Of a stretch of 64,000 nt of DNA, positions 17,188 through 26,762 are shown in pieces. Position numbers and translations under genes: made by a program. Numbering within the stretch: the stretch's first letter is position 1; every line of letters starts with the position of its first letter. The stretch is from Moraxellaceae bacterium (lineage in GTDB: Bacteria > Pseudomonadota > Gammaproteobacteria > Pseudomonadales > Moraxellaceae): contig JAUXVU010000023.1 in NCBI GenBank assembly GCA_030680295.1, positions 62,001 through 126,000 of the forward strand, given 5' to 3'. A model generated the notes under the pieces. The model did no database searches and was not told the DNA's origin. It was given only the letters and a program-made list of their open reading frames with translations.

Positions 17188-17200
17188 TCGTTAAGACTGC
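17168..17200. other. 13-bp perfect inverted repeat spanning two convergent stop codons
   Basis: GCAGTCTTAACGA and its exact complement TCGTTAAGACTGC flank the 7-nt loop CGAATAA. The loop contains the TAA stop of the binding-protein gene, and the second arm contains the TAA stop of gltX on the other strand. There is no T-tract on either side, so it is not a classical intrinsic terminator; it may act as a bidirectional 3'-end stabiliser. Confidence 0.85.
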
Positions 17201-18729
17201 TCTTCAATCTCAGTTAATGAATCACCACGACGAAACGCCGCTAGCTGCTTCTCCAGCAGCTTGGTTTCCTTCTTGCTAACACCGCCCAGTATGGCGATAG
17301 CATCACGCAAACGGGCACGCGTCATATCAGGGCCCATAATTGCCATGGCTTCCATGATCGGTGGTGCAGACGGCGTGCCAGCAATGCTGATAAAAAATGG
17401 CGCCATAAAATCACGCATTTTGATGCCCATCGCCGAATTCAAGCGCTGCAAGACATCATGAATCACGCTGTGATCCCACTGACTTTGCAACTCCAGCTCC
17501 CATAATGCCAACTGCAGAGCTGCCTTAATCTGCTCAGGCGACAACTTCAAACCATCAAAACTATTTTCAGTCAGCTTCACGTTGCCAGCAAAAAAGAAGC
17601 CAGCCCAGTCTACGGCTTCGGACAAGGTGCTAATACGTGTTTGAATTTGACTGGCCACACGTGACAAAAACTCAGGCTGTGCCCAACGCTGGAATGCCGC
17701 CACAAACTCTGGCAATGGCAGAGCCTTCAACCACTGGCCATTTAGCCAAGAAAGTTTCTCAACATCAAAAATCGGCCCACCCAACGACACCCGCGACACA
17801 TCAAAATTGGCAATCATATCCACCAAGGTGAATTGCTCGCGCTCATCTGGCATGGACCAACCCATGCGTCCCAAGTAGTTCAGCACAGCTTCTGGCAAAT
17901 AGCCCATACGCTGGTAATAGGTAATCGACGTTGGATTTTTGCGTTTGGATAACTTGGACTTGTCCGGGTTACGCAACAAAGGCATATGACACAATACTGG
18001 CATTTCCCAGCCAAAATAGTCATATAACAATTTGTGCTTAGGTGCTGAACTAATCCACTCCTCACCACGCAAAACATGGGTAATCGCCATTAAATGGTCA
18101 TCAACCACATTGGCCAAATGATATGTCGGCAGGCCATCAGCCTTCATCAGCACCTGCATGTCGACTTGCTCCCACGGAATTTCAATGGTTCCGCGCAACA
18201 AGTCATTCACCACACATAAACGTTCTTCGGCCGGCGCATCTACCGCTGGACGCGGTACCTTCATACGCACCACTGATGACTCACCCGCAGCTAAACGACG
18301 CGCCACTTCATCGGCACTTAAATGTGTGCAATGACCGTCATAACCCGGCGTTTGTTTATTCGCCATTTGCTCTGCGCGCAGCGTATCTAAGCGCCCAGTT
18401 GAGCAGAAACAATGGAAGGCATGGCCGTTGTCGATCAGCTGTTGTGTGTGCACACGATAGACTTCACTACGCTCACTTTGACGATACGGTGCATAAGGAC
18501 CACCGACATCCGGACCCTCATCCCAATTTAAGCCCAGCCACTTTAGCGAGGCTAAAATTTGTGCCTCAGACTCTGGCGTCGAACGCACTTGATCCGTGTC
18601 CTCAATCCGCAAAATGAATTGACCACCATGTTGGCGAGCAAAACAAAGGTTAAATAAAGCGATGTAGGCAGTGCCTACATGAGGATCACCCGTGGGAGAT
18701 GGTGCAACACGCGTACGAACGACAGTCAT
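17191..18729 (-). CDS. gltX: glutamate--tRNA ligase
   Basis: Class I aminoacyl-tRNA synthetase of 512 aa that charges tRNA-Glu. The HIGH signature appears as [18 protein letters not shown] and the KMSKS signature as [10 protein letters not shown]. The length (longer than the 471 aa of E. coli GltX) and motif spelling fit the Pseudomonadales enzyme. Residues [16 protein letters not shown] correspond to the region that carries a zinc knuckle in E. coli; here the cysteines are mostly lost, as in many GltX proteins. A tRNA-Glu gene lies 7 kb away in the same window. Confidence 0.97.
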   Translation of the reverse strand: MTVVRTRVAPSPTGDPHVGTAYIALFNLCFARQHGGQFILRIEDTDQVRSTPESEAQILASLKWLGLNWDEGPDVGGPYAPYRQSERSEVYRVHTQQLIDNGHAFHCFCSTGRLDTLRAEQMANKQTPGYDGHCTHLSADEVARRLAAGESSVVRMKVPRPAVDAPAEERLCVVNDLLRGTIEIPWEQVDMQVLMKADGLPTYHLANVVDDHLMAITHVLRGEEWISSAPKHKLLYDYFGWEMPVLCHMPLLRNPDKSKLSKRKNPTSITYYQRMGYLPEAVLNYLGRMGWSMPDEREQFTLVDMIANFDVSRVSLGGPIFDVEKLSWLNGQWLKALPLPEFVAAFQRWAQPEFLSRVASQIQTRISTLSEAVDWAGFFFAGNVKLTENSFDGLKLSPEQIKAALQLALWELELQSQWDHSVIHDVLQRLNSAMGIKMRDFMAPFFISIAGTPSAPPIMEAMAIMGPDMTRARLRDAIAILGGVSKKETKLLEKQLAAFRRGDSLTEIEEQS

Positions 18730-18771
18730 GGCAACTCTTTTTAAAACAGCATAGAAGTGCCGCAGTATAAG

Positions 18772-18808
18772 AAAATGCCCAAGCAGCGACTAGCTACTTG
18801 GGCATTTT
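18772..18808 (-). terminator. terminator-like 12-bp hairpin
   Basis: AAAATGCCCAAG pairs perfectly with CTTGGGCATTTT across a 13-nt loop, and the TTTT arm gives a short T-tract on either strand. It lies between the end of the beta-helix/cytochrome gene (18817) and the gltX start and should end the former. Confidence 0.75.
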
Positions 18809-18816
18809 GCTTACAA

Positions 18817-21807
18817 TTAACGTGTTTGACTGCGACTGCGGCGTTGATCTGCCGAACTCAAGCCCAATGGACGTGCAATTGTGTTCAGCAAGTCTGTCAC
18901 GGCAGAGATCGGTAGTGCTCCGCCGGTGACTTTTTGCAGTGTTTTTAGCAAGTCATTTAATTCGGCTGGAGCCAACTCATTAATGAGCAGTGGTAACTCA
19001 CCACCACTGCAACCATCCTCATCTTTTACCAAATCATCATCCATGGAGTTCAAAGCTGGCAACGTCGTATTAACCCATTCGTTAATCAACGCAGAAGCCT
19101 CTCCATGAACCTGTGCCTTCGCAATCGGGGGCATGCGAATTCCAGGCTCAGCGGAGGCTACGCGGAAGTTCATAATTGAACCTGCTTGATCACCCAAAAC
19201 AATGTCGAATTGGCGATTACCTGAACCACGACCAGCAGCTACCGGTGTTTTACAAATACCGTATTGGCGGTTCACTGTACGAATGCTGTCTAAGAACAGG
19301 CCCGAATTAGACGCTCCACCATTTGGATTATGGCAATGCGCACAGTTCATTTCTAAGTAGGCACGCACACGCTCATGAATGTCTAGTGCAGAGTTCGCTG
19401 GTGCTTTACTCGGGCCAGAACCCGGCACATCCCACATCGCTACTGGTTTATCAGGCGTAGTAGCAGTACCCGTGAGCAGGCCCTTACTTCGCATTAACGC
19501 CAATTGGTTAGGTCCGGTACCATCTTTATTGTGCGGACGGTCTAGGTAACGCGCCTTAGGACCAATTGGAGCCGAGCCTGGCTCTCGGTTGTCACCACCA
19601 TGGCAGCTGACACAGTTCAAGGCAGCAGGAATGACATAACCATCGCTACTACCTTGATAGACGGCACGAGCACCATTCTTCATGACTGCAGGATTTGGAT
19701 CGCGGTAATTCCAGCTAACTTTAGCCGTACCACCTGCTACTTTAAGTAAAGCGCGAACCGGCTCGCCGTTACTGTCATGCTCCCAAATATAAGGCAGTCC
19801 AACCCAGTTCACACCACTGCCCTGTTGACGCTTAACGAGTAAACGAGTTTCCACAATATGCTGGCTTTGCAGGTCACCATTGCTGGCTTCTTTGCGGAAA
19901 CTAAATGTTTTAGCAATCACAGTACCGACTGGAAAATCCAAGGTATCCATGGCTTTATTCACGCTGCCTTGGCTATCCAAATAACGTGCCGGCAAGACTC
20001 CGCCACCGCCTTGTGGTGGCAAGAAAATCACCCGATCTTTGCTAGAGTAATCCGAGAACAATGCAGTATTAAGCTCATAGGGCATGACACCTTGGCCATT
20101 ACCTGCAGACAATGGATTGTTTGCATCACTAAACAAACCAAATTGGCTCAACTCAGGGCAGTTTACTTTGGCCAAAGCCGACCAGTTCACTTCACCTGGC
20201 TTCACAGCACGACATAAGCGAGCCACTTCAGCAGCCGATGGTGGCAGCTCTTCTTGACGTGGCTTATATGGCAGTGCCAACGGTCGAATAGTCTCGGTGT
20301 ACGACAGACTACAGTTATGCGGAGCCAAGTCAGTTGATGCCGGTGTCAGCAAGTCTTGGACCAGTGCAGGGCCAACTTCTGAGCGCGCAAACTTGGCATT
20401 CAAAAATGGTACAGATAACAGGCTTGATTCATGCGTATTATTTTGAATACACAGGCCGTTTTCTGGCTTTTTCAAACGTTTATTTTCATCAAACTTCCAT
20501 GCGTTATATCGGCAAGATGGCTCGGGATCAGGTCGACTAAAATTAGGTCGGCCACGCTCATCAACACGCGGCTCAAAACGATCTGTGTCATTCGCATTGG
20601 CTTGATTAAGTGGTTTACCGTCTTTGTCTACTGGGAAAGCACAGCTCTCATCAAGCGTATCCTCACCTCCGTCCCAGACAATATCCGCACCACGGCCAAG
20701 TCCTTTCAAACGTAAAATGGCAGGCAATGCAGAGGCAATGCCACGGTTAATATCTGGCAGTTGAGGCTTCTTACCATTTCCACGAAATACGTTATCCCGA
20801 ATCATGATGCCTTCTGGGTAAAAATCGTATTTGAAGTCTGGGTTCTTACTATCCACTAGTCCGTAATTAACCATGGCAATGCCGAGTGTGTCATTGTCAT
20901 AAATTTCGTTATCGTAAATTTCAACTTCGTCAGCGGCGAGAATCAACATACCCGTTCCGCGTGGAACAAGACCCACAATATTGCCTACGGGTGCAAAGTT
21001 TGCCGTGTTATTAGCAAAAGACTTATTGCGGCGGACAATGTTGCCTGCGCCGTACTGACGAAGGTCCGGCAAGTCAAAAATCAAGAAGCCGCCAGTATTT
21101 TTGGTGGCAATATTGTCCTCAAACACTGCGCGATAGGTATTTTCGAATTCATAACCTGCCACGTTGTAAGTTGCCAAACAACGACGCACTAAAACATCAT
21201 TGGACTGACCAACATAAATACCAGCATCAGATGCACCATGAGCTTCACAGTCTTCCATGAGTACATGGCGTGTTTCTACTGGATACAACGCATAGGCACC
21301 AACATCACTACGTGGGGTGTAACCTGGGTCTTTTTCATTACGGCCAGCCAAGTCATGCCAGCGCACCAACACATGACGCACGGTAATAAATTCGGAACGA
21401 TAAATTCGAATGCCATTGCCGGGGGTATCTTCGACACTAAACCCTTCCAAAATTAAACCATCGGAGTGCGAGGCATTAATGCCTTCAGCACTATCACTGT
21501 CTTTGAAGTTCAGGATGGTTTTATTCATGCCGGCACCCTTTAACGTGATGCCCGGTTTGCTATTAATTAATAAGCCAGTTGGCATATTAAAAGTGCCTGC
21601 GCACAACTCCACCACATCGCCAGCTTGCGCCTCAAATAAGCGAGTCAAGATTTCATCACGAGCTTGTGCATCAGCCTTAATACAAGGCAGAGTGACGCGT
21701 GGCGAATCAGGATTAGGTGACGAAGAGTTATTCTTGGACTCAAATTTACAGCCAACAAGTAGCGTCGAAGCAACAAGTAGAGTCACAGCAGGCAGGGTAA
21801 TTTTCAT
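18817..21807 (-). CDS. fused beta-helix / diheme-cytochrome-like lipoprotein (TIGR03805 + TIGR03806 type)
   Basis: A 996-aa lipoprotein; the signal peptide ends in LLVGC (Cys20). Residues about 45-460 are a right-handed parallel beta-helix (repeats such as GLILEGFSVEDTPGNGIRIY, HVLMEDCEAHGASDAGIYV and VEIYDNEIYDNDTLGIAMV). From about residue 530 comes a second module with two c-type heme sites, CVSCH (732-736) and CAHCH (822-826), followed by candidate axial Met residues (IRMPPIAKAQ). From memory, these are the TIGR03805 and TIGR03806 (HNE_0200/SO_2930) families, usually separate neighbouring genes of unknown function; here they are one polypeptide. Two heme sites imply c-type maturation and redox activity outside the cytoplasm. 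Confidence 0.87.
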   Translation of the reverse strand: MKITLPAVTLLVASTLLVGCKFESKNNSSSPNPDSPRVTLPCIKADAQARDEILTRLFEAQAGDVVELCAGTFNMPTGLLINSKPGITLKGAGMNKTILNFKDSDSAEGINASHSDGLILEGFSVEDTPGNGIRIYRSEFITVRHVLVRWHDLAGRNEKDPGYTPRSDVGAYALYPVETRHVLMEDCEAHGASDAGIYVGQSNDVLVRRCLATYNVAGYEFENTYRAVFEDNIATKNTGGFLIFDLPDLRQYGAGNIVRRNKSFANNTANFAPVGNIVGLVPRGTGMLILAADEVEIYDNEIYDNDTLGIAMVNYGLVDSKNPDFKYDFYPEGIMIRDNVFRGNGKKPQLPDINRGIASALPAILRLKGLGRGADIVWDGGEDTLDESCAFPVDKDGKPLNQANANDTDRFEPRVDERGRPNFSRPDPEPSCRYNAWKFDENKRLKKPENGLCIQNNTHESSLLSVPFLNAKFARSEVGPALVQDLLTPASTDLAPHNCSLSYTETIRPLALPYKPRQEELPPSAAEVARLCRAVKPGEVNWSALAKVNCPELSQFGLFSDANNPLSAGNGQGVMPYELNTALFSDYSSKDRVIFLPPQGGGGVLPARYLDSQGSVNKAMDTLDFPVGTVIAKTFSFRKEASNGDLQSQHIVETRLLVKRQQGSGVNWVGLPYIWEHDSNGEPVRALLKVAGGTAKVSWNYRDPNPAVMKNGARAVYQGSSDGYVIPAALNCVSCHGGDNREPGSAPIGPKARYLDRPHNKDGTGPNQLALMRSKGLLTGTATTPDKPVAMWDVPGSGPSKAPANSALDIHERVRAYLEMNCAHCHNPNGGASNSGLFLDSIRTVNRQYGICKTPVAAGRGSGNRQFDIVLGDQAGSIMNFRVASAEPGIRMPPIAKAQVHGEASALINEWVNTTLPALNSMDDDLVKDEDGCSGGELPLLINELAPAELNDLLKTLQKVTGGALPISAVTDLLNTIARPLGLSSADQRRSRSQTR

Positions 21808-21986
21808 GATTATGAGCCCAACACGGGTTGATGAGGTTGTTATTCTTTTTTCAACGACTTAATTTAGCACAAACCCTATACAAAAAGATACAAGTGTTTC
21901 TTTTTAAAAAAGCCCAACTTTTAGGCTGTCAACCAATGTTATGTGGCAAGCATTTATGTCTGTACCAACAACGCAGGAGACATTAA

Positions 21987-22439
21987 ATGTCTACACTTAA
22001 GGTCTTATTAATTAGCAGCATCGCTTTTACGGGCATGATGGGAACGGCTCAAGCCTCTGACCGTGTCGCCGGCACTGTGATTGGCGCAGGCATTGGCGCC
22101 GTTATTGGTCATCAAATCGACAGTCGCAACGGTGCTTTAGTTGGTGGTGCGATTGGCGCACTAGCTGGCAGCCAAATTGCAGTCAACTCGAGCTATCAAC
22201 AACCACGTCATCAGCCACATCAGCAATACCAACAAGTGGTGTATCAGCCAGTGCATTACCAGCCTGTCTACACCAAAGTTAAGCCTAAAAAAGTGAAATA
22301 CCAAACAGTTCGTTATCAACCTGTGCACTACCAACCCATACATTACAAACATGCACCAAAGCATCAAGTAGTTCAGTATGTGCCGGTGCGTACACCTGCT
22401 CATAACAAACGCCCTAATCATCCACACGGCTGGCGCTAA
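21987..22439 (+). CDS. glycine-zipper envelope protein with YQPVHY repeats
   Basis: A 150-aa secreted protein. The signal peptide ends at AQA(S), then comes a glycine zipper (AGTVIGAGIGAVIGHQI...GALVGGAIGALAGSQIA) like that of the SmpA/17-kDa antigen/Rick_17kDa family. The C-terminal half is a low-complexity tail with repeated YQPVHYQPV units and basic His/Lys residues (about residues 72-140). Glycine zippers pack in membranes; the tail could contact peptidoglycan, nucleic acid or metal. No lipobox is seen. It is divergent from the beta-helix gene and converges on the ceramidase gene. Confidence 0.8.
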   Translation: MSTLKVLLISSIAFTGMMGTAQASDRVAGTVIGAGIGAVIGHQIDSRNGALVGGAIGALAGSQIAVNSSYQQPRHQPHQQYQQVVYQPVHYQPVYTKVKPKKVKYQTVRYQPVHYQPIHYKHAPKHQVVQYVPVRTPAHNKRPNHPHGWR

Positions 22440-22458
22440 ACTTTATAGCGGCCAATAA

Positions 22459-24180
22459 CTAACTTCTAGGTGGCAGACTGCTTCTTAACATGAGCTCTGC
22501 CACTGGTGCAGGTTTAGGCTGAGTTACTCGATCGTGCATGCGCTCACTCTCTGGCTTTAGTAACTCCTCCGCCAGCGACACGAAGCCAGTCTGGAAGGCT
22601 GCTAGTGTCCATTGCCCGAACATTGTGTGACCACCTTCATAGGCCTGCTCTTGGTACTCTTCGTTAGTAGTGACATAACCCATATAGTCATTGCAGTAAG
22701 TGCAAATTAGCACTTGCTCAATACCGCGTGGCCGTAAGCGCTCTGCCACAACTTTTAACAGGCGGCGGCCTGCAATGGTGGTGAACTCACCTGGACAGCT
22801 GACTAGCGCGATTTGTCCAAGAATGACAATTTGTAGTGGCAGCACAGTCGGCACCATCGCACTTTCATTGATCGCACCAGCTTTAGCCTGACGTTTCATC
22901 TCAGCCATCAATGGATCGGCAGCATCGGGCAATCCAAGGCGATCAAAGGTACGGCCAAGTACAAGTTTTCGACCCGTTTCCATGAGGATGTCTTTAGGAC
23001 CTTGCGCGCTATAAAGCCGTTGGTAATATTGGCGATCCTCTGGCGACAGCCCTGACAATGGACCAAGACGATAGTTACGCACAACACGTGCACCGATACG
23101 CATAGCGGCCGCCAGCGGTGGCGGCACACCATGGCCATCAACCGGGGTGCCGGCGAAAAATGACACGCCGTGACAAGGATCTGTGGTCCATGCCTCAGGC
23201 TCACCATTGGCCATGGCCGGATCAGCATGCACGGCAGTGAAATCCACATAAGTGAAAATAGCATCGATACCACCATTGACCGGCGTCTGCTGTGGATCAG
23301 CGGCGATATTCAGTGCCATATCACTTTGATAACGGCCATTTTCGGCGGCATAAACATACTCTGCACGACCTTTAATGGCATTGCGTCGTGCTGTCTGACG
23401 AGGACCATGATAGTGCGGTGAAACATCACCAGCCGTCCCTTGGGCGAAGATGGCAACTGCATCTACATCTACATCTGATAATTGCTGCTCTACTTGGGCA
23501 GAAGCATAGCCCTTGTTATCACCATCGTGACGATCCAGTGAATTACCCAGACAGGTAGCATGCACACCAAATAGCGACAGCAACGAGTGCATTTGGCCGT
23601 CACGACTGAAGCTTAGAACTTGCATGGTGCGCTCTAACGCCTTGTGGTTTTCACCTTCCTGATAGCGAGTCACATCTAGGTTACGGTTCCAAGCCTTTAG
23701 TGACCGATTCCAAGCCACCGGCACAGCCTCATCAAAACGACCAGAGGCCAAATTCAGATCAGTCGGTGCAGCGCTCTGCCAGGCCGCCACAACAGCATCG
23801 ACAGTGGCATTTATGACAGCTTCTAGATGCTCTGGTACGAATCCGGGAGTGACTAGGTTATACATCACATCATGGCTGCATCCGCCGGGACCCGAGTGAG
23901 TATGCGTACAAGTCAACACAAAAGCAGCATCGTTAAAGACTGCTCCCATGCGTTCGCGCAGACGCTCAATAGCACCGCTGCGCATGGCATAAGAGACATA
24001 ACCAAGGTCTAGACAGCAGAAGGTCAATGCCTGACCTGCAGCATTCTGTACAAAGAATGCACGGGCATACAGCGGCGTTTCTTGGCCAAGAGCGCGATGC
24101 CCGGGCTGTCCATAGCCGTACATAGCATAACCACGTGGGCTAACTCCGATTTCCTGCCTACTCCACCCTGCCTGATACAT
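22459..24180 (-). CDS. neutral/alkaline ceramidase-like amidohydrolase
   Basis: A 573-aa protein from ATG 24180, which has a strong GAGGGAG site eight bases upstream; an upstream ATG at 24207 is less likely. The N-terminal domain has the ceramidase signatures CTHTHSGPGG (zinc histidines), a nucleophile region near NKGYASAQVEQ, and AQGTAGDVSPHYHGP. Neutral ceramidases hydrolyse the amide of ceramide to sphingosine and fatty acid. Unlike secreted CerN-type enzymes, this one has no signal peptide and is about 70-100 residues shorter at the C-terminus, so it may act on an intracellular N-acyl substrate. It is the last gene of a three-gene cluster. Confidence 0.85.
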   Translation of the reverse strand: MYQAGWSRQEIGVSPRGYAMYGYGQPGHRALGQETPLYARAFFVQNAAGQALTFCCLDLGYVSYAMRSGAIERLRERMGAVFNDAAFVLTCTHTHSGPGGCSHDVMYNLVTPGFVPEHLEAVINATVDAVVAAWQSAAPTDLNLASGRFDEAVPVAWNRSLKAWNRNLDVTRYQEGENHKALERTMQVLSFSRDGQMHSLLSLFGVHATCLGNSLDRHDGDNKGYASAQVEQQLSDVDVDAVAIFAQGTAGDVSPHYHGPRQTARRNAIKGRAEYVYAAENGRYQSDMALNIAADPQQTPVNGGIDAIFTYVDFTAVHADPAMANGEPEAWTTDPCHGVSFFAGTPVDGHGVPPPLAAAMRIGARVVRNYRLGPLSGLSPEDRQYYQRLYSAQGPKDILMETGRKLVLGRTFDRLGLPDAADPLMAEMKRQAKAGAINESAMVPTVLPLQIVILGQIALVSCPGEFTTIAGRRLLKVVAERLRPRGIEQVLICTYCNDYMGYVTTNEEYQEQAYEGGHTMFGQWTLAAFQTGFVSLAEELLKPESERMHDRVTQPKPAPVAELMLRSSLPPRS

Positions 24181-24221
24181 AAAATTTGCTCCCTCAATCA
24201 ACAACAAAATTCAGCTACAGC

Positions 24222-25589
24222 CTATGAACGAACTTCATCAAAAAAGCCCGGCACTAATTCGGGCCAACCCATTTGGCTACGCAATTTTTCGATATGCTTT
24301 TTGTAGGCATTAATTTCGATATAACCCTTGCTGCGATCAGAGTCGACAAACTTGATACCACCAGATAAGTCCGGGCGATCCTCACGCAGACGCTGCTCAA
24401 ACACCTTAGCTTTTTCAGGGTGATGATCTTGATCATGCAGATAGTTCGCCACCATCTGCGACACTCGATCGAAAAGTGTATAAGCACTAGAGTTGGTTTC
24501 CAGATATCCCACACCAAACAAATTGCTATGTTTAGGGTTAAAGGCAGTCAAAATCAGCTTTGGCCTGCCTCCATCCCAATCAAAATAAGTTTCCGGAACA
24601 TAGGGAATGCTCATGTTGTAGCCCGTGGCGTATAACACCAGATCAATCTGCTCACGTGAGCCATCGGTAAACACCACATCATCGCCATCAAAATATTTAA
24701 CGTCTTTTTTGGCTTTGATGTCGCCATGCTGCAAGTAGTGCAACAACTGAGAGTTAAGTAACGGATGAGACTCAAAAATTCGGTGATCTGGCTTGGGCAT
24801 ACCCGTACGCGAGGTATCCCCAACAACCATACGTAGCAGCATGGTCATTGCAGGTCGTTGCAGCCACATCGGTAGTCGAGGACCTTTGGCAGCAAACTCA
24901 TCTACCGGAATGCCAAACACGTGCTTGGGCAGAAAATAATAACCACGGCGCACACTAATAAAAGCAGCATCCGCATTGGCGGCAGCATCACAAGCAATAT
25001 CAGCACCTGAATTACCCAAACCAATAATCAACACTCGCTTATTACGAAACTCGTCAGCATGCTTGAAAGTCACAGAGTGACGAATTTCACCATTAAACTG
25101 ACCCTCATGACGTGGTAGACGTGGATGCCAGTTAGTACCAGTGGCACACACAACAGCGCGATAACGCCGCACTTCTCCACCCGAAAACCTAACCAACCAA
25201 GCCTTACCATCCTTTTCGACATGTTCAATGGCAGTCTGGAATTGAATCGCGTCATACAGACCAAAAGCACGAGCAAAACTGCGTGTATAGGCGAGAATCT
25301 GGCGATTAGACGGATAATCCGGGTAATCATCAGGCATAGGGAAGCCGTAGAAACCCGACGTATTGCGTGAGGAGATGAAATGAGCGGAATGATACATCGG
25401 TGTACCTGGATTGTTCAGATCCCAGATGCCACCAACATCGCTGTGGCGCTCAAACTGCTCATATGCAATACCAAGCCGCTTGAAGGCGCGGGCTACACTA
25501 AGGCCAGCCGGGCCAGCACCTATAATACAAACGGCATTTGAACTATCAGTGACCTGTAAATGTTGGTCAGACATTAATGTAGAGGACAT
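24222..25589 (-). CDS. flavin-containing monooxygenase (FMO-type)
   Basis: A 455-aa class B flavoprotein monooxygenase. The FAD site is CIIGAGPAGLSVARAFKRLG, the NADPH site is VLIIGLGNSGADIACDAAA, and between them is the FMO fingerprint FNGEIRHSVTFK (FxGxxxHxxx type). The YATGYNMSIPYVPE segment near the C-terminus is also typical. These enzymes oxygenate nitrogen or sulfur atoms, or insert oxygen into ketones. It ends 42 nt before the ceramidase start and is likely in the same transcript. The substrate is unknown. Confidence 0.88.
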   Translation of the reverse strand: MSSTLMSDQHLQVTDSSNAVCIIGAGPAGLSVARAFKRLGIAYEQFERHSDVGGIWDLNNPGTPMYHSAHFISSRNTSGFYGFPMPDDYPDYPSNRQILAYTRSFARAFGLYDAIQFQTAIEHVEKDGKAWLVRFSGGEVRRYRAVVCATGTNWHPRLPRHEGQFNGEIRHSVTFKHADEFRNKRVLIIGLGNSGADIACDAAANADAAFISVRRGYYFLPKHVFGIPVDEFAAKGPRLPMWLQRPAMTMLLRMVVGDTSRTGMPKPDHRIFESHPLLNSQLLHYLQHGDIKAKKDVKYFDGDDVVFTDGSREQIDLVLYATGYNMSIPYVPETYFDWDGGRPKLILTAFNPKHSNLFGVGYLETNSSAYTLFDRVSQMVANYLHDQDHHPEKAKVFEQRLREDRPDLSGGIKFVDSDRSKGYIEINAYKKHIEKLRSQMGWPELVPGFFDEVRS

Positions 25590-25637
25590 AACAACTTGCT
25601 CCGAAGCAGTGCATTACTAAAATAAGATTTCTGGTTA

Positions 25638-25775
25638 TCAAGTCCGAACATCTGCATTTCGAACCAAAACTCGCTGCAATAGCTCCTGCATGTCCTGCAA
25701 CTACTGTTCTTTTTCCGCAATTTCAATCTCTTCCTGTAGGCGCGCTATACTTTCATTGGCCAGCTTAAGCACCAT
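25638..25775 (-). pseudogene. possible gene remnant: interrupted coiled-coil C-terminus
   Basis: Between the FMO and reductase genes, the minus strand encodes MVLKLANESIARLQEEIEIA... ending in KEQ, then an in-frame TAG (25703-25701), then LQDMQELLQRVLVRNADVRT and TGA (25640-25638). Both sides of the TAG read as one continuous leucine-heptad helix. This looks like the tail of a lost gene, now cut by a nonsense codon. Short inverted repeats GTAGGCGC/GCGCCTAC flank its 5' part. A 24-codon functional peptide is the less likely reading. Confidence 0.45.
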
Positions 25776-25788
25776 CGGAAGCGCCTAC

Positions 25789-26751
25789 TTACGCGGCTGC
25801 CGTATCAGTCAATTTATTGCGCAGCGTTGCAAGAGCCGGCGTAGGCAGTCCATGTTGAGACCCAAGACGAATATAAGAGTCAAGCAACATCAAGCTTTGT
25901 GTCTTGACCTTGCCGTAGTGATAGCGCAGAAGACTCTCCAAATGGAATGGCAAAATCTGTCGAACCAAGGGTAAAAGCAGTCTCCAGACCCACGGGTTTA
26001 ACAGGGGCTTAAATTGGCCAATATCTGCTCCGGCATGTTTCTCAGCCACCGCCAATGCCTCACGAGAAGCCGCTAGGCCCACTCCAAATGTTGTGCTGCC
26101 GATAAAACCGTTCAAGTGCCAATCATTTACCTCCAGCGCCGCAATCAGTGGTTGCAACATAGCCGGAGCGCCTATTGCCGCCTTGGCAAAATCAGGTACT
26201 TCTTTCACTGACATTCCGCCAGTCTTAAGTGCAAAAACTACAGCACCCACACGAAGTTTCTCTCCGCCAAATAGACCAGGGGCCAGTGGCGGCAAAAAAT
26301 AGGCCATGCCCTCAGGCCCCGAGCGGTCCGGCAGTGGTGACTGATAACTAATAAAAGTAATCAAGCCCTGCACCACCTGCTCGGCAGGCACGTAACGGCG
26401 CACATAATCGACATCTTCAATATCCGGCTGCAAACTAATCACCGTGGCCCGCCCTACTGACTTCAGAATTTGAACTGCAAGTTCTCCGCGCATGGCATCA
26501 GAAGGCAGTGCTAGCCAGACTTGGTCCCAGTTTTGGGCAGCCATCACCGCAGGCTCAGTGACGATGCTGAAGTCACGAAAAATCTGCTGCTTGGTACGCA
26601 AACGACCAAGACGATACAAAGTTGTGCCACTTCGTAGCGCCTCAGCGTACTTGGCCTTCACAAAAAAACTCACATCATGACCAGCCTGCGCCAGATGCCA
26701 TGCATAAACCTGTCCAACTGCACCTGCACCGACTACTAAAATTTTCATCAT
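25789..26751 (-). CDS. ketopantoate reductase-like (ApbA/PanE family) oxidoreductase
   Basis: A 320-aa protein with an N-terminal Rossmann fold (MKILVVGAGAVGQVYAWHLAQAGHDVSFF) and a helical C-terminal domain of the 6-phosphogluconate-dehydrogenase type. The Lys/Asn catalytic residues of true PanE are hard to place, and the C-terminal half diverges, so a role in pantothenate synthesis is unlikely; reduction of another 2-oxo acid or ketone is more plausible. SD AAGGA lies before ATGATG at 26751/26748. It is the first gene of the cluster with the FMO and ceramidase genes and is divergent from the AraC regulator. Confidence 0.8.
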   Translation of the reverse strand: MMKILVVGAGAVGQVYAWHLAQAGHDVSFFVKAKYAEALRSGTTLYRLGRLRTKQQIFRDFSIVTEPAVMAAQNWDQVWLALPSDAMRGELAVQILKSVGRATVISLQPDIEDVDYVRRYVPAEQVVQGLITFISYQSPLPDRSGPEGMAYFLPPLAPGLFGGEKLRVGAVVFALKTGGMSVKEVPDFAKAAIGAPAMLQPLIAALEVNDWHLNGFIGSTTFGVGLAASREALAVAEKHAGADIGQFKPLLNPWVWRLLLPLVRQILPFHLESLLRYHYGKVKTQSLMLLDSYIRLGSQHGLPTPALATLRNKLTDTAAA

Positions 26752-26762
26752 TTATGTCCTTT

